A stretch of 64,000 nt of DNA from Daphnia carinata (Eukaryota; Arthropoda; Branchiopoda; Diplostraca; Daphniidae): NCBI RefSeq assembly GCF_022539665.2, contig NC_081331.1, forward strand, positions 2,700,501 through 2,764,500, read 5' to 3'. Below, in pieces: positions 8,789 through 22,600 of the stretch. The position numbers and the translations under genes were made by a program. Below the pieces are notes generated by a model. It searched no databases and was not told the origin of the DNA. It worked only from the letters and a program-made list of their open reading frames with translations. Position 1 is the stretch's first letter, and the number at the start of each line of letters is the position of its first letter.

Positions 8789-11700
8789 AAATAACAACAA
8801 ATTGCGTTCAAAAATTCAAAATATTTTCACTTTCAAAATTTCCACATCGTTATTGCCAAACATGCTTCTCACAATCGCACTTACTAGTTGCCAATTAAAG
8901 CCGTTTGTAAAAAAAAAGAAAAAATCCAGGACGCGTGCAATGGCATTACCAAGTGAATAAAAACAAGGAAAATTATAGCTGCACTATTTCGCATAGATAA
9001 TTGAAATATGATGGCCAAATTGCATCAAAATGGATTTTCCGCTTGCGTATGACTTTTCCGGCTGATTTCTCAACCGTCACGAGTCAATCAGTTGGCACAG
9101 CAACAGCCGAGTACAGACATGACTATAAGCCGCCTGGTTCTTCCACAATTTTCGGTCGCAACATTCCTTTCTGCTTTCGCACCTTTCGGCTTGAATAAAT
9201 GAATAAAAAATGTTGGTTGGTAAAACAACACACATACTGGCTGACAACAAAATTGCACGAATCGAAAAATCCCGCGGTCATATTTTCCTCTCGTCTTTCT
9301 TTTTCGTCCAAAGTTTACAAACAGAAAAAAATTTGGGGAGAGAGGGAGGACCACTGAGGTCTGCACAATTACATACAGCAATGGGGCGCGACGGATAACA
9401 ACCTTGTGAATTTTATTTCCACGTTCGCATCAACACACACTCACACACACACACACACACTCACACAGAGGAAAATGCATCGTATTATTATTACTTCTTC
9501 TTCACCTCTAATTTTTCATCTCCGCCTCGGAAAGGCGGACGGAAACCAACGAACAAATGAACAAAAAAAAAAAAAAATAAAATAAACGAACACAAAAAAA
9601 AAAAAACAACCCAAAATTGTTGTGATTATAATTTAGCAAGAGAGAATGTTTTCAGAGAAGAAAAGTCGGGGAAAAGAAGTTCTTTCTTTCTTTCTCAAAG
9701 AGCTGCCGATCAAGAAAAATAACATAAGAGAGCTCGGTTTAGCTGATGCAAAATAAAAACTGGGTGAGCAATTCGATTGGGGAGGGCGGGATCAGATGGA
9801 TGGATCGGAAGATTGTGGTGGTGCGTTCGGTGGTTCTTCGTTTTTTTTTTTTTCTTAACGGGGAGAAAATAAAACATGAAAAAAAAACAAAAAACAAATG
9901 GGAAGAGGGAAACATACGGTGGGTTTGGCTGCACATCACTATGGCTAAAATCACAACACGGAGAAAGGTCACGTCAATAGACACGATTTCAAATGGGAAG
10001 AAAAATAAAAACCAGGTATAGGGAAAATCAATTGAATTTTTGGGTTAACAAGGTTATTTAGTTTTTCTCATTCTCGAGCGAATGGCGAACGTTTCTTCAC
10101 TTCAAACGGGACGCGCACACACATAAGACCCCTCCCAAAATGGGGATAAGTCAGTCGCGGTACATCACTGTGATATGTACACTGTTTCCAACCCACATTT
10201 ATGTATAAAAACAAAATGAAGTCTGATTTAATTACTAGTCTTCAAGGGTGTCGGGAGTGTCTTTTAAAGGAAAAGAGCAAGAAATGAAAAATTATAATAA
10301 TAATAGAAAAAAAATAAGAAGAATATGATTATTGAATGGCGAATTTCTAGCAGAGATTTGGTTATTGCGAAATGAAATTAAAAGAGGCGAGATGACCTTA
10401 ATTTTTACTCGTCTACCCATCCCAGCAAATATAAAAATCAAATGAATGAAAAAAAAAAGGGAATTAAACCATTGCGCCAGAAACCACCCAAAACGGTATC
10501 GATAAAAATGCAAATGAAATAAAATTCTGATTAAAAGAGGAGAAAAAAAAAAAGCAAATGTTAACATAAATTCCTTAGTTTTTTTCCGGCAATAAGCCCG
10601 AAATAGAAAATTAGAATATAATAAGCTATGAAAACTAAAACAAAGGGGAAAATAGGGCAAAAAAAAAAAAGCTATGCACGTTTGTGTGTGTTTTGCGTGT
10701 GATAGGTTGGAATCGAGCAATGATTCAAGACCACCGGAACTTTTGAAATGAACGAAAAATTTGATATGAAAGAAAAAAGGAATCAAGAGAAAACAATGTC
10801 AAGGCACTCGAAATGTTGCTCTTTCGTACTTTGATACAAAAAAAAAAAAGACGGGGATTCTTTTGTTTTTTCCACACTAGTCGCCCGTTTGATCTCAAAT
10901 GTTAATCGTCTTTTTTTTTTTTCATCCCTTCTTTCTTTAAAAAAAAAAAAATGGCACATATTTGGGAACCCATACGATTGCAAAGTCCCTCCCAATACAT
11001 CATTCTAGTTTGTTGACAATTATTTCGTAAAGGTATTATGAAAAATAGAATAGAGATAGCAGAGGAATTGAAACAGAAAGAAGAAAAAGATAATTAGACC
11101 TTCAATTATAAAATTTATAGAAAATAACAAGAAACAGAGATGTTGGGAAAAGAACTAAACTAAGTCAAAGCAGGAGATCCCCCTCCCCCCCTTCAAAAAC
11201 AAAAAACAAAACAGGAAGTTATGAATGAACGTGACACTGTGTGGCTTTGGGCACGGGGCGAAAAAAAAAAAAAAAAAAACTGAGTGGAATCATCCGGTGA
11301 GTTTAATTCCAGCGGCATAAAACTGCCCGAAAACAAAAATATCCGACAATAACCATTTAACCAATATAAACCTTTTTTTTTTTTTTTTTAATTACTATTA
11401 TTGCCACGGAGTTGCCTTTTTCTTATTGGACGACCAAAATACCCCCCCCCCCCCCCCCCAAAAAAAAAAAAAAAAAATGGAAAACAGAGAGATTCTGTTC
11501 AGAAATTTAAAAATTTTCCAAAAATATTTAATTAAAAAAAAAATAATAATAAATAATAATCAAAAAAGATTTCTGGCTGACATCACTGGGTTGCGGATTT
11601 TCCAAACGGCTCATTTGTTTTCCCTCCCCCATTTCAATTTGTTCGAAACGATAGCAACAAAAAATCACCGGCTTTTCATTTAAGGAGTGGGATGGGAATC

Positions 11701-12931
11701 AGATGAATTAAAAAGCAGAACACCTGCCCAACAATCAGAAGAAAACGTTGCGACAATTTCCTTCGTCCCAATTCGCAGCGTAATACTTTGGATGTGACGG
11801 TTGGTTGACCACGTACATATATATTCTCTTTCTCTCTGTCTCTCTTTTTTTCGCTTGCTATGCCAAAACAAAAAAAAAAAAAATTATAAAATAGAAGACA
11901 GACAGACAGAGAGAGAGAGAGAGAGAGAAAAAGCTAGAGAGCACCTAGTTTACAAAAGGAATTTAAATAGCCTCATGGGTTTCTTCTTCTTCTTCTTTTT
12001 TTTTTTTTTTCAGCCATCAAATGCAGACGGCCAAAAAGAAAAAAAAAAAAAAGAGAGAATTAAATCAAATAAAAACTGGAGAGATAACAGACAATGTTTT
12101 TGGACAGATAAAGCTGGGGGGGGGGGGGGGGGGGGGGGGAACGGGGCAGATTGCACTCGCAAGTGGAACCAGAGAGGGAAATATAAAAAAAACAAAACAA
12201 AAACAACCTAAAACAAGTAAAAGGATGATATACCCTTCCCCCCAAAAAAGAGGGGAAGATGACAAATAATGGACCAAAAACGTTCACAAATAATTATAAA
12301 AAACCTTACTTCTAATTTTTCGATTGTGGGGTCCATTTCGATCCGTCACCGACGGAACAGGAAGAAGAGAAGGGAAGGAGGAATAATAAGGATAATCTCT
12401 GTTACTTTTTTTTTTTTGTGTGGCTTTTCCGGCGAAATTTTTTCTTTGTTTTCTTTTTGCACAATTTTCAATTTTTTTCTTTGTTTTGTTTTTTTGTTTT
12501 TTTTTTCTTTTTTTGCATAGACAACCAATTTTGGTTGAAATGGGTTTTCCTTCACTAGAGCACGCAGCACTACTTAACATATCATTACTTATTCTTTCAC
12601 TGGGGATCGGTTCAATTCCGTGGAATGGGTTACTGGTTTCCAATTTCGCTTCATTTTCTTTTCTTCTTCACATTTTTTGTTCCAAAAACAAAAAGCTTTT
12701 TCTCTTTTTTTTTTTTTTTCTAATGGAAGGAATCGGTTGCGTGACGAAGAATCAAGTTGCAAAGCCAATGCGAATCCATTTCCGCGTGAAGCTTCCATCA
12801 CAGTCAAAAATCGTGTACGAACGACACGCGAAAAAAAACAAAACAAATCCGAAATAATTTTTTTGTCCAAAAAAAAAAAATGGGGAAAAAAGATTTTTTC
12901 TCGTGATGATTCTTGTGCGTCTCAACAATCG
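8789..12931. other. 3' flanks of the acetyltransferase gene and Hr39; low-complexity DNA
   Basis: No protein-coding exon was found. The right part is expected to hold the 3' UTR of Hr39 (minus strand). It contains a CA repeat (9434-9470), many A or T runs over 10 bp, a C run followed by an A run at 11443-11477, a GA repeat at 11909-11929 and a G run of about 24 at 12116-12139. Long open frames here come from homopolymer translation (poly-Lys, poly-Phe, poly-Gly) and are not genes. Confidence 0.5.
12116..12139 (+). repeat. Poly-G tract (~24 G)
   Basis: An uninterrupted run of about 24 guanines downstream of Hr39, on the strand opposite to the transcript. As DNA it can form G-quadruplex structures. 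If the Hr39 3' UTR reaches this far, the mRNA carries a poly-C tract. Confidence 0.8.
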
Positions 12932-14867
12932 CTAATGATCTCCGCGAAGGAGCTCCATCAACAGATTGAATCCTTGGCCGTCTCCTTCACGCTTGACGGT
13001 CAGCATGTCTTTGCCAACCTATCGATTCGTTTTCCATTCAATCAAACGAAATGTAAAAAATTGTTTTTTATAAAAAAAAAAAAAAAAAAAAACCCAAAAC
13101 GTTAACAAATAATAATGATAATAATAAAGAAAACTGTTTTGATTTGATTTTAATTTGCCATTACCTGACAGGTGCGTTCCAGTTCGGGTATCCGGAGCAA
13201 AAGTTCTCCAAACTTAGACGGCACGTCTGGATAGTGCGAAAGCGTGTATTGCTGCAAGGCTTTGAGCACTGATTCCTGCGAGCTACGCACGCTTTCTGAT
13301 TCCTTCAGTCCACTCGTGTCTATAGATGAAAAAATAAATAAAATACAATAGGCAAACAAAAGTATGAAACACGAGACGTGAAAATGGAATAATAACAACA
13401 ACAACAACAAAAAACAATTACCGGAAGACAATAGGATGATGACTTTCATGGCCGCGTATTCGAACTGGTCGACGCGCAATCGGCGCAAATGATCCGTGAA
13501 GTGGATCATCCGTTCGATGCACGAACCCAGACCCAGGGTGCGGGCCTGTTCCAGCGTGATGGACTTGCCGTGCGAAATGCGAATCTCGCCCGGGGTGGCC
13601 ATCGAGCGGAAGCAGCAGGCAAAGAGCAACAGCTCGCACCACGTGTTGATCAGCAGCGAAATCTGATCGTCAATCTGCAGACGAAAAAAACAAAACAAAA
13701 AAAAAAACAAAAAAAAAACAAAAAAAAAAAACAATTCGTTTAAAGAAGTTCTCAAAATTGCCAACAGATGGAAACACATTCTGACCTGGATATTTTTAAA
13801 CAACGGAAGACTCTTGCACCACTTGACGATCTTGTAGAGTCGGTGATCGGCGATGCTGCACAGACTGGAGACGGAATCGCCTTCGGCGGCGGTGCCGCCA
13901 TTGTTGTGACTGCTGCCGCCATCGGCTCCCGCTTTATTCGACGTCGCTCTGCTCGACGACGATGGCGCAGAGGAGCTGTTGTTCGTTCCCGCCGCAGCGG
14001 CCGTGCTGCTGCGATGCTGTTGAGCACTGCCGTCCGATTCGTTGCAATGCCACAAGTGTTCCACGTTCATGATCTCGAGCAAGAGCTGCGGCACGGCCGC
14101 CGACGTGTTGCTCGGATGGTGCGGATGTTGATGATGGAGCAGATGGGGATTGTGGTGGCCGTGGTGGTTGTGATGATGATGGCCGCCACCTGGCGTGGCA
14201 GACGGAGGCGACGAGCTCCACTCGGACGAATCCATCGACCTCGAACTGCTGCTGTCTCCGTTGGGCGTCAACAACACTTTGCCGCCGCCGTTCGATGAAG
14301 ATCCGCCCATCGACGAATCACCGCCAACAACGCCCGACGGCGTTCCCGACGATCCGCTGGGAACGGCGTAAGTACACTGGTAAGTGCTCCGTCCGCCTCG
14401 AGTGCGATCCTCGCGGATGGCTACAATTTTTTTTATTTCATAAGAATTCAATTAAAATGTGATTCAACAGCCACAAAAGCGATAAGAAAAAACGGAAACA
14501 AACCTTCCAGTTTCATGCCGGTGTTGAGGCACTTTTCGAATCGACAGGCGGGACACTTTTTGCGGGTGGCGATAGTGACCGGGCAGGCGGCTCCCCTGAG
14601 GCACACGTAGTTCTTCTTGTTCTGGACGGTTCGTTTGAAAAAGCCCTTGCAGCTCTCGCAGGAAAAGATGCCGTAATGGAAGCCCGAGATCTTGTCGCCG
14701 CAGATGGGACAAGGGCTGTTGATCAGCTGCTGGCGAGAGATGCCAGCCTGGGCGGCCAGCGACGCCGTGTGCTGCGCTAAATCCGACGGATTCAAACTCT
14801 TCTCTTCACCCGAGCCTTCCCGGCTGTCATCTAATGAACAAATCGCACATGGGCCACATCCACAATT

Positions 14868-14903
<36 letters not shown>

Positions 14904-15487
14904 AAAAAAAAAACACAAACTGATTTAAATGAAAAGAGATGGCGCCAGAACGTACCGTTCGTATCCGTAGTAGACAATCCCGGAGGATGACCAGCCGCAC
15001 CGGCCGGTTCGCTTTTGATCTCCAAGTCGCGGACGCCGGGAAGAGATCCGGCCGGAGTGGCACCGGGAAACGGGGCTGGAAGTCCGTGTCGGTAGAGGAG
15101 CGGCGACGGTGGGAATTCTCCGTTGCCGGCCAGTCCGCCACCCGATCTGCCGGGAAGGCCGTAGCCTGCGGCCGACAACATGGCCATGTGCCTCGGCTGG
15201 ACAGGCGATTGAGCGGGCGACGGGCTGAGTGGCGAAGGCGCAGAGCTGTAGCTGTACTGCGATCCGCCGTACTGAGAATGGACAGAGTATTGCGACGCGT
15301 CCGAATTATTGCGCGACAAGGACGGGCTGGCCCGGTGCGAGTAAGGCGAGCTTAGGCCACTGCCGGAACGATGCCGCGACTGTCCTGGACTGGCCGTTGG
15401 TGAGTAGTAAGCCGAATGAATAGCTGAATCCGGCGATGGCGTCGGCGGATGTGGAAGACCTGATGTGAAATTGAACCATTTGTTTAG

Positions 15488-15522
<35 letters not shown>

Positions 15523-18478
15523 AGGTTAGCCGGATGACACGGAAAGGAGGGGCAGAGAGTTATCTTACCGGAAGCGGCTGCTAATGGCAATCGAATAGGA
15601 TGGCGACTCGTCAGCGGGCTGGCCAACGGAGTGTGACCGGTGAAGGCTTCGCCGAAGGTCGGCCTCGGCACGGCTGATGGAGTGAATCCGGAATTGGAGG
15701 CCGTGGCCGTCGTCGTGTTGAAACTACTGGTCACTGCCGCCGGGGCGGCCGATGACGTCAACGGCGGACTGGGACGGACTCCGGCAACCGACTCCGCCTT
15801 GGGCCCACAGTCCGCATTCCAGGCCAGTTCCGTTTTGATCTCGGCCGGAGGCGGTGCGTGATGTTGATGTTGCGCGTGGTGATGATGAAAGGACAACGAC
15901 GACGGCGGAGGCATGGCCTGATGTTGCGGATGCTGGCCCACGTTGCCATCGTGCCGCAGCGCTTCGTCTCCGGCGTTCGTGCACATCGGTTGCGGGCTGC
16001 CCGGCCCTGCCGATTGGATACCTTCCATTTCGTGCTCGTCCTCGTCCAGTTCCTCTTCGGCCTCTTCTTCGTGAATGGGCTCCGTCTTGAGCGTCGCCAT
16101 GACGCTCTGAGCTGGAAGCGGAGGCGGCGGCTGCTGAGGTGGGCTCGGTCCGCCCGTTGGCTGCGATGTCGATTCCGCCGGGCAGGTGGAAGAAGCCGTG
16201 GCTAATTCCTGATCCATTTGGCTGACCTCTTGGTCCGACAGTTCGCCCTCCCACGACATGGGCCGTTCCCTATCCAGCGCTTCGGTCGAACCGACCCGCT
16301 TACTCCGCAGATCGATGCCAACTTGAGCTGGGCAATTGAAACATTTCAAAAATAAATGTTTTGCTATTTGAAAAAAAAAAAAAAAAAAAAAATGATGTAA
16401 TTTGCATACCGGGCAAATCGAGGCTTCTGACTTCTTCATCTGCATCCGATTCCGCCTCGTGATGATGGTGAAAATGCTGTTGGGACGGCTCGTCCCCACC
16501 GCTCAATCCGTTCACCATTCCGCCTGTAATTTACAATCGATTTATTATTTTTTTTTTTTTTGTTGTTGTTGATCATTTGATATATGCAAATCATGGGGTT
16601 TTCAACTTCAAGTCTTTTCTCTTTCGACCGACCCAGATCTTTCGATTTCATTTTTGAAGGACGGAATTGTGGGGGGGAAGGGGAGATGGATGGAATCAGC
16701 TGCCGTCTTTTGTTGTGAGCAATGACGTGTGATGATGTGGTTGTTATTTTTGCCCGTATATTACACAAACAAAAAAAAAAAAAAAAAAAAACAAAAAAAA
16801 AGAACAACAGCCACCGCAGTGCTTGGGAGAAATGTGAAAACCAGTATGATGTGTACCTTGTCGTAATTACCCACCGGCACAAATAATTCCACCGCCAACA
16901 TCCATTTCGGAAGGCAACCGGATAGTGAGAAATAAACATTACAAAGAAATTTCGTTTGTTTCTTTTTCGCCCATGGACATTTCTTTTTTTTTTCTTTTTT
17001 TTTTCTCTCTTGTTATTAGCCAAATAGAAAAAGAAAATAACCGAAGGGAAGACTTTCGCTCTTTCTCTCTCTCTCTCTGTCTTTGGAATTTCACCAAAAA
17101 AAAAACAAAAAAAAAGAGAAGAAATAAAGGGAGAGAGTGGTTAGTTGGTGGTAACGTGCGTTCAAAGACCTCGGCCATGGCCGCACCTTTATTTCCCAGC
17201 GAAAAAGAAAAAAAAAGAAAAAAAAAACCTGGACGGTTCAACAGTGGCGTCGAGAGAGAGAGTTGGCATCGATTGGGGTTGTGATACTCGACGTGAAACC
17301 CCCTCGTCCCTCCTCCCCATTGCAGATGATGGTGAATGTCCCCCCCCCCCCACCATTTCCCTGCGCCACAGACGCTATGTACAGTTAAGGACACGTAACA
17401 AGTCCTGTCTTGTCTGTTGATCATTTGGACATGGCCACTACTCTTGGCGAATGATGGGGGAGGAGAGAACGCGGGCGAGGGGGGGGGGGGCTGAGGTGGG
17501 TGACATGGAACGAACCTTTAAAGAGCCTACAAAAACGGAAAGAAGAAGAAAAAAGAGTTAAGGAGGAGGCAATGTCCTAGGGAGGAGCTTGGCCAAGGTG
17601 CACCGCTGCGTGAGCCACGGCGTGGCGTGAAGGCCAGTGCCTTCTTCATACCCCCCCCCCCTCCCCCTCCGCTCTTTTCTTCTCCCGTCCCATTTCTGTT
17701 TTCCCATTTGGCCGGAGAGTCGCATCTCCATCTACCGTCAGCGCGTGAGAGCGCGGGTCAATAGCCCAAGACTTTTCTCTTTTTTTTTTTTTTTTTTTCC
17801 TTTTTCTCTTTCGCTGTTTCTTACTTGCTCACCAGACTCTCTCTCTCTCTCTCTCTCTCTTTTTAAACTTTCGAAAAAAAAAAATAAGGCAATCAACACC
17901 ACCTGCGCTCAGCTTTGGCGGCCATCCAAAAATAAAAAAAAAACTTTTTCTTTTTTATTTTTTTTATTTTTGCATTTCTGTTGCTTATTTCGCAGAAAGG
18001 GAAAAAAAAAATTATATTTGTACAGTTAACGACAGGGCCATTCTCCGCGATGGGGGAGGGGGGGGGGGGGGATTGCACACACGCCCCGCAAGTGCCGTTC
18101 TTCTACTCCTCTTATTTATTTATGTTTCGCATCCGTTTTTATAACGAACGTCTATAACAAACGATGCCGATTGGTAATGATCAAACCAAGATAGAAAAGC
18201 TAACCTTTGATAAGGTGAGGAGGCTGTTGCTGATGGTGATAGAGATGGTTATTTTGAGGATGATGATAGTGGTGGTGGTGGTGGTGGTGGTGATGATATT
18301 GGCTGTTATTCCTACTGTGGGTCACGAAAGGCGATTGGTCGTGATGCTGGATCGTGTCCGGCCCTGCCGGCCCGTTCGAATCTTGCAGCATCGCGCCCCA
18401 TCCTTCGACGGCAGCAGGTGGAGGGGCAATGCCGGCGTCGCCGGATGATGATGACGACGACGACGGCCGGTCATTCAT
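12932..18478 (-). CDS. Hr39: Nuclear hormone receptor HR39 (NR5B family)
   Basis: Nine coding exons on the minus strand: 18205-18478, 16410-16523, 15569-16327, 14956-15459, 14504-14830, 13786-14420, 13422-13674, 13165-13319, 12932-13018. They total 3108 nt and encode 1035 aa. The N-terminus is low complexity (Ser, Gln and His runs) and carries [13 protein letters not shown]. The DNA-binding domain (about residues 590-656) has two zinc fingers, the NR5 P-box [10 protein letters not shown] and [13 protein letters not shown], followed by the Ftz-F1 box [18 protein letters not shown]. The ligand-binding domain starts near [14 protein letters not shown] and is interrupted by a Ser/Gly/Asn-rich insertion. 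It ends with the AF-2 helix [14 protein letters not shown]39 is a nuclear monomer-binding receptor that recognises FTZ-F1 sites and acts in ecdysone-timed development and reproductive glands in insects. The ATG at 18478 is the first in a codon-rich frame; an in-frame upstream extension (HLQVSSRHKVRWG) is open, so a more distal start exon is possible. Confidence 0.95.
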
Positions 18479-19328
18479 TCCCCACCGCACTTTGTGACGA
18501 GACGACACTTGCAGGTGCACACGCACGGCCAAACAAAAAACACGCAACGCGAACTGGAACCACTTATTGAAACGCCTAAGCTTTTTCCTCGTGTCGTTTT
18601 TTTGATAGTTTTTTCCTTCTTATTATCACCACCTGTTCCTTCTCCCGTATTTTTGCGATCAGTTTCTGTTTTTTGTTTTTTTGTTTTGTTTTGTTTTGTT
18701 TGTTTTTTTTTGGGGGGGGAGGTGTTGTTGTTAGCGTTTCAATTGCGTGAGGTGCGGCATGGTTCGATCCATCAGCGGCTCTGTTAGTTCCCGTTGTCCG
18801 GTCGGAGTCCAGCACTTCCGACACCCAATTCGCGTCACCATTCCATTACCTGCCACACACACACACACACACACAACAAAAACAAAAAAAAAATTCATAT
18901 ATATTCATTAAATCTCAATTCATTTTCACACGTCACTAATTCAATCGTCCATCATGTTAGAAGGGGAAAAACCAATAAAACAAAACAAAAAAAAAAAAAA
19001 AAATCCCGCCCCTCCTTCCACCCCGAACCCCACCTACTCGCGTTCTAGCACATGGCCAACAACAACAATACACACACACACAAAAAAAAAAAAAAAAAAT
19101 GAAATAAAAAACAAAATCCGCACATGCAAAACAGACAACACGCACCGGTTCGTGTTTGGCTGTTGGACCCCCTCAGGTGAAACAAAACAAAAAAAAAAAA
19201 ACAGCGAAACAACTAGACAAGTTCATCAAAAACGGACAAGTGGAGATCGGGTTTGGTAACATTTTTGTTTCACCAATTCCCCTCCCCCTCCTTGAAAAAA
19301 AAAAAAAAAAAAAAAGACGGGCAAAAAA

Positions 19329-19362
<34 letters not shown>

Positions 19363-19557
19363 CCGTAGTGCGTGCGTGCATACGTGTGTGGTCCGAGCCG
19401 GCCCCGCCCTATCCCCTCCTTTTTCTTCTCCTTCTTTCGACTTTTGTGCCCGTCAGCCATTTTGGAAAGAATGTTTTTCTTTTTTTTTTTTTTTTTTTTC
19501 TTCTTCTTCTTTTTCTTCTTGTTGAAGAGAGACCGCGCTCTTGGCACAGGTGGCGGG

Positions 19558-19603
<46 letters not shown>

Positions 19604-22600
19604 ATTCCGCTGAAACGAAACGACTTTAGAGGAAAGAAAAGAAAAAATCGGAATAAATACCCCCCCCCAAAATAATTAAAAATGTATCTTCCCTCCTCAT
19701 CTTAGCTCTTAATTTAAAAAACGATTCTGGTGTGTGTGTGTGTGCGTCTCTCGTCTGACTGAAGATCGGGATGAAAGGTGAAGAACAACAGTCGCTGTAA
19801 CGGCTAGACAAATTTCTACAAGATATCCAATCCAAAATCAGAAAACCCGTAAGAATGACTCATCGTTTGGAAAACGGGTCACAAACATTGTATGCGTCAA
19901 AATTTCGAAAAAAAAAAAAAAAGGCAAACCCCTTCGCTTCAAAAAAAAAAAAAAAAAAAAATCAAACGGGACTACATCTAGTTTTTCACCCGTCACTTCC
20001 AATTCACTCAGGTCCCCCCCACCCCAAAAAAAAAATTGTAGTGCCGTAACTAGTTAAGAAATGTGGTCGCGAAAATGACAGTCACATTATACTCCTCTCC
20101 ATGCCAAAAAAACAAAACAAAATGACACAAAGAAAAAACAAAAAACCAACAGACGAGTTCAACGGTCCAGCCAGACATTCCGAATGAAAAAAAAAAAACT
20201 CACTTGACGCAAAGCACACGCAAGAACACGTTATTCTCATGTAACGCAAAACCCCCAAACGAAAAATTGCCATTTGAAATGAAAAAAAAAAAAAAAAAAA
20301 GATTTAAATCAAAATAAACATTCCCGCGGACTTTGGCGTAAAAGATTAAGCAACGTTAGTAAAGGCGGTCAAGGTGTGTGTCAATCATTTTTTTTTTTTT
20401 TTTACCTCTCTCTCTCTCGTCTCACACTTCAGAGAAAGAGAGAGGGGGGGGGACTGGCGCAACCAACTGACATACGCAACACACAGAGGGGGGAAGAAGT
20501 TAAGAAACGTCTTATAAAAAGAAAGAAGAAAAAAAAAAAAACGAGGGCTAAACAGAAATATACACATACACACATACACTCACACACACGCACACACACG
20601 CACCTGGTTGCACGGTGGACGACCAAGGACTGGCTGAGACTGAACTGGTGGTGCGGCATTCAGCCCCGGCCCATCAGCGAGTCGGAGGAATCAGAACGGC
20701 AGAGGAAAAAAAAAAAAAAAGAAAGGAGCGTAAGGGGGACCGTGATGAAACCTAAGAGACAATGAAGGAGAGGGGGAGAAGAAAACAAAAAAATGTTAGT
20801 CCCGAAGGCGAAACAACAAACGCCGTTTTCTTCTTCTATGTACCAACGACTAGCGCACAGTGCCAGCAGGTCCACTGAAAAACCTAAACACCATCCGCAG
20901 ATGGGAACACAGGGTGGTGGGGTTGGGTGGAAACCTCGACCAGGTAAGAAGAAGAAAAAGACGAAAGAGAGAGAGAGAGAGAGAGAGAGAATGCCCTCGG
21001 GTGTCAAAAGTCTGGAGAGAAGTTGCGTGATTCTTATCCACTTCGTCTTCTTCTTTCTTTCCCGTTTCTTTTTCTTACCATGAGCGCCGTCGTTCCAAAG
21101 ATCGGGCCGCCCTTTTTCCACGAAAGGAAATAGACGAAATAGAGAATACATTTTTTTTTTAAGTTAAAAATTAAAAACAAAATAGAAGAAGAAGAAGAAG
21201 AAAAAAAAACAAAATCTGTCGGCACCCTCCGGCTACGTCTCTCCTCCACACGCACGCGGGACACGAACCTTCGACCAAGCAACAATCTCTCTCTCTCTCT
21301 CTTCCCAACCTGCCCCTCTTACAACCAAACAGAAAAAAAAAAATCGAAATATGCAAATAAAAAATTGGCAACCGCATTATATTGTTGATCGTTCAATCAA
21401 AAAACAACCGTACACCCCCAACAAGAAGCGAGCGAAAACAAAAAATGCTCGAATTTGCATTTCATTTTTCTTCTTCTTCTTTTTTTTTTTAATTTCTCAA
21501 AATAAAAAATACGCTTTTTTTTTCATTCATTCATTCGCCCATTCATTCATCCGTTTTTCGTACCATCCTCCCTTGCAACGGAACCGAGAGCGCAATAAAA
21601 AAAAAAAAAGAAAAAGAAAAATGGAAAGACAAATCACAACTATAAACTAAACCGCATAGTTTGGCAAAGAACAAAAACTACGTGAATTGCTCGTATCGAG
21701 ACTCACTTTGACTTTTGAAACAAAGGAGATAAAACATATCTTTTTTTTGTGTGTGTTCCAAACCACACGTAATCTCGCCGTCCGAAAAAGTCGTTAAAAA
21801 AACAAAAAAAAAAAAAAAACACAACAAAAAACAAGCGGACGAGGAATGATTCAACGTCAATGCTAGCGTTAAATTTTGTTTTTGTTTGCTCATTTCTCTC
21901 ATTCATCACGTCGCGCAAGTCTAGTGGCGGTACTGCCCGCAAACATAAACAAGAGCAAAAAAAAAAAACAATGTTTAATATCGTGGACGTTCCATTTACA
22001 TTTTGAACTATAAATAATCCAAGAACAACACACAAAAAAAAAAAAAAAAGAGAGAAGAATTTGAATAAAATCTGAAAGGTTAAACGGAAAGATGGCGGAA
22101 CGGGAGACTCCCCCCCCCACACACACACACACACGAGGCGACAGGTAAACATTCTCTCGGGTTCGTTCAGTGCGCAAAGATTGCATCATCCGTTACAAGC
22201 AATTTCTTTTTTCTCCATCCCTTACTTGCCAAACTCGAAATAAATCACATTTATTGTTTCGTAAAACATTTCCATTAATTTTTATATTTGTCTTGGTGCG
22301 TGAATTTCCCGTTACTGTACGCCTGACGTTTTTCACGAGAGAAACACATTTCAATTTTATTTTTCCAACCAAAAAGAAAAATCCTTCACGGTGCAAAAAT
22401 TTCCGAAGAAAACTCATTGTGTGTTTAAACCTTTTAATTTTCCACTTGCGTTTGTTTGTTCCTTTTTTTTTTTTTCTCTCTCTCTTTATTTTTACTGTCG
22501 CCTCATCAAGTCGTTGGACACAAGGTCGAATCACTCTTCTCACAGAAATCCCTCAAATCGACTTCAAGGTTGCAGAGTTACACACCAAATGGACTCGGAC

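Noticed and set aside
9700-12860. Open frames of 60-160 codons downstream of Hr39
   Set aside because: Composition is Phe/Lys/Gly runs from homopolymers; no conserved motif and no start context.
13489-16254. Long plus-strand open frames rich in Arg/Ala opposite Hr39
   Set aside because: They lie opposite real Hr39 exons with GC-rich codons and show no domain or splice logic.
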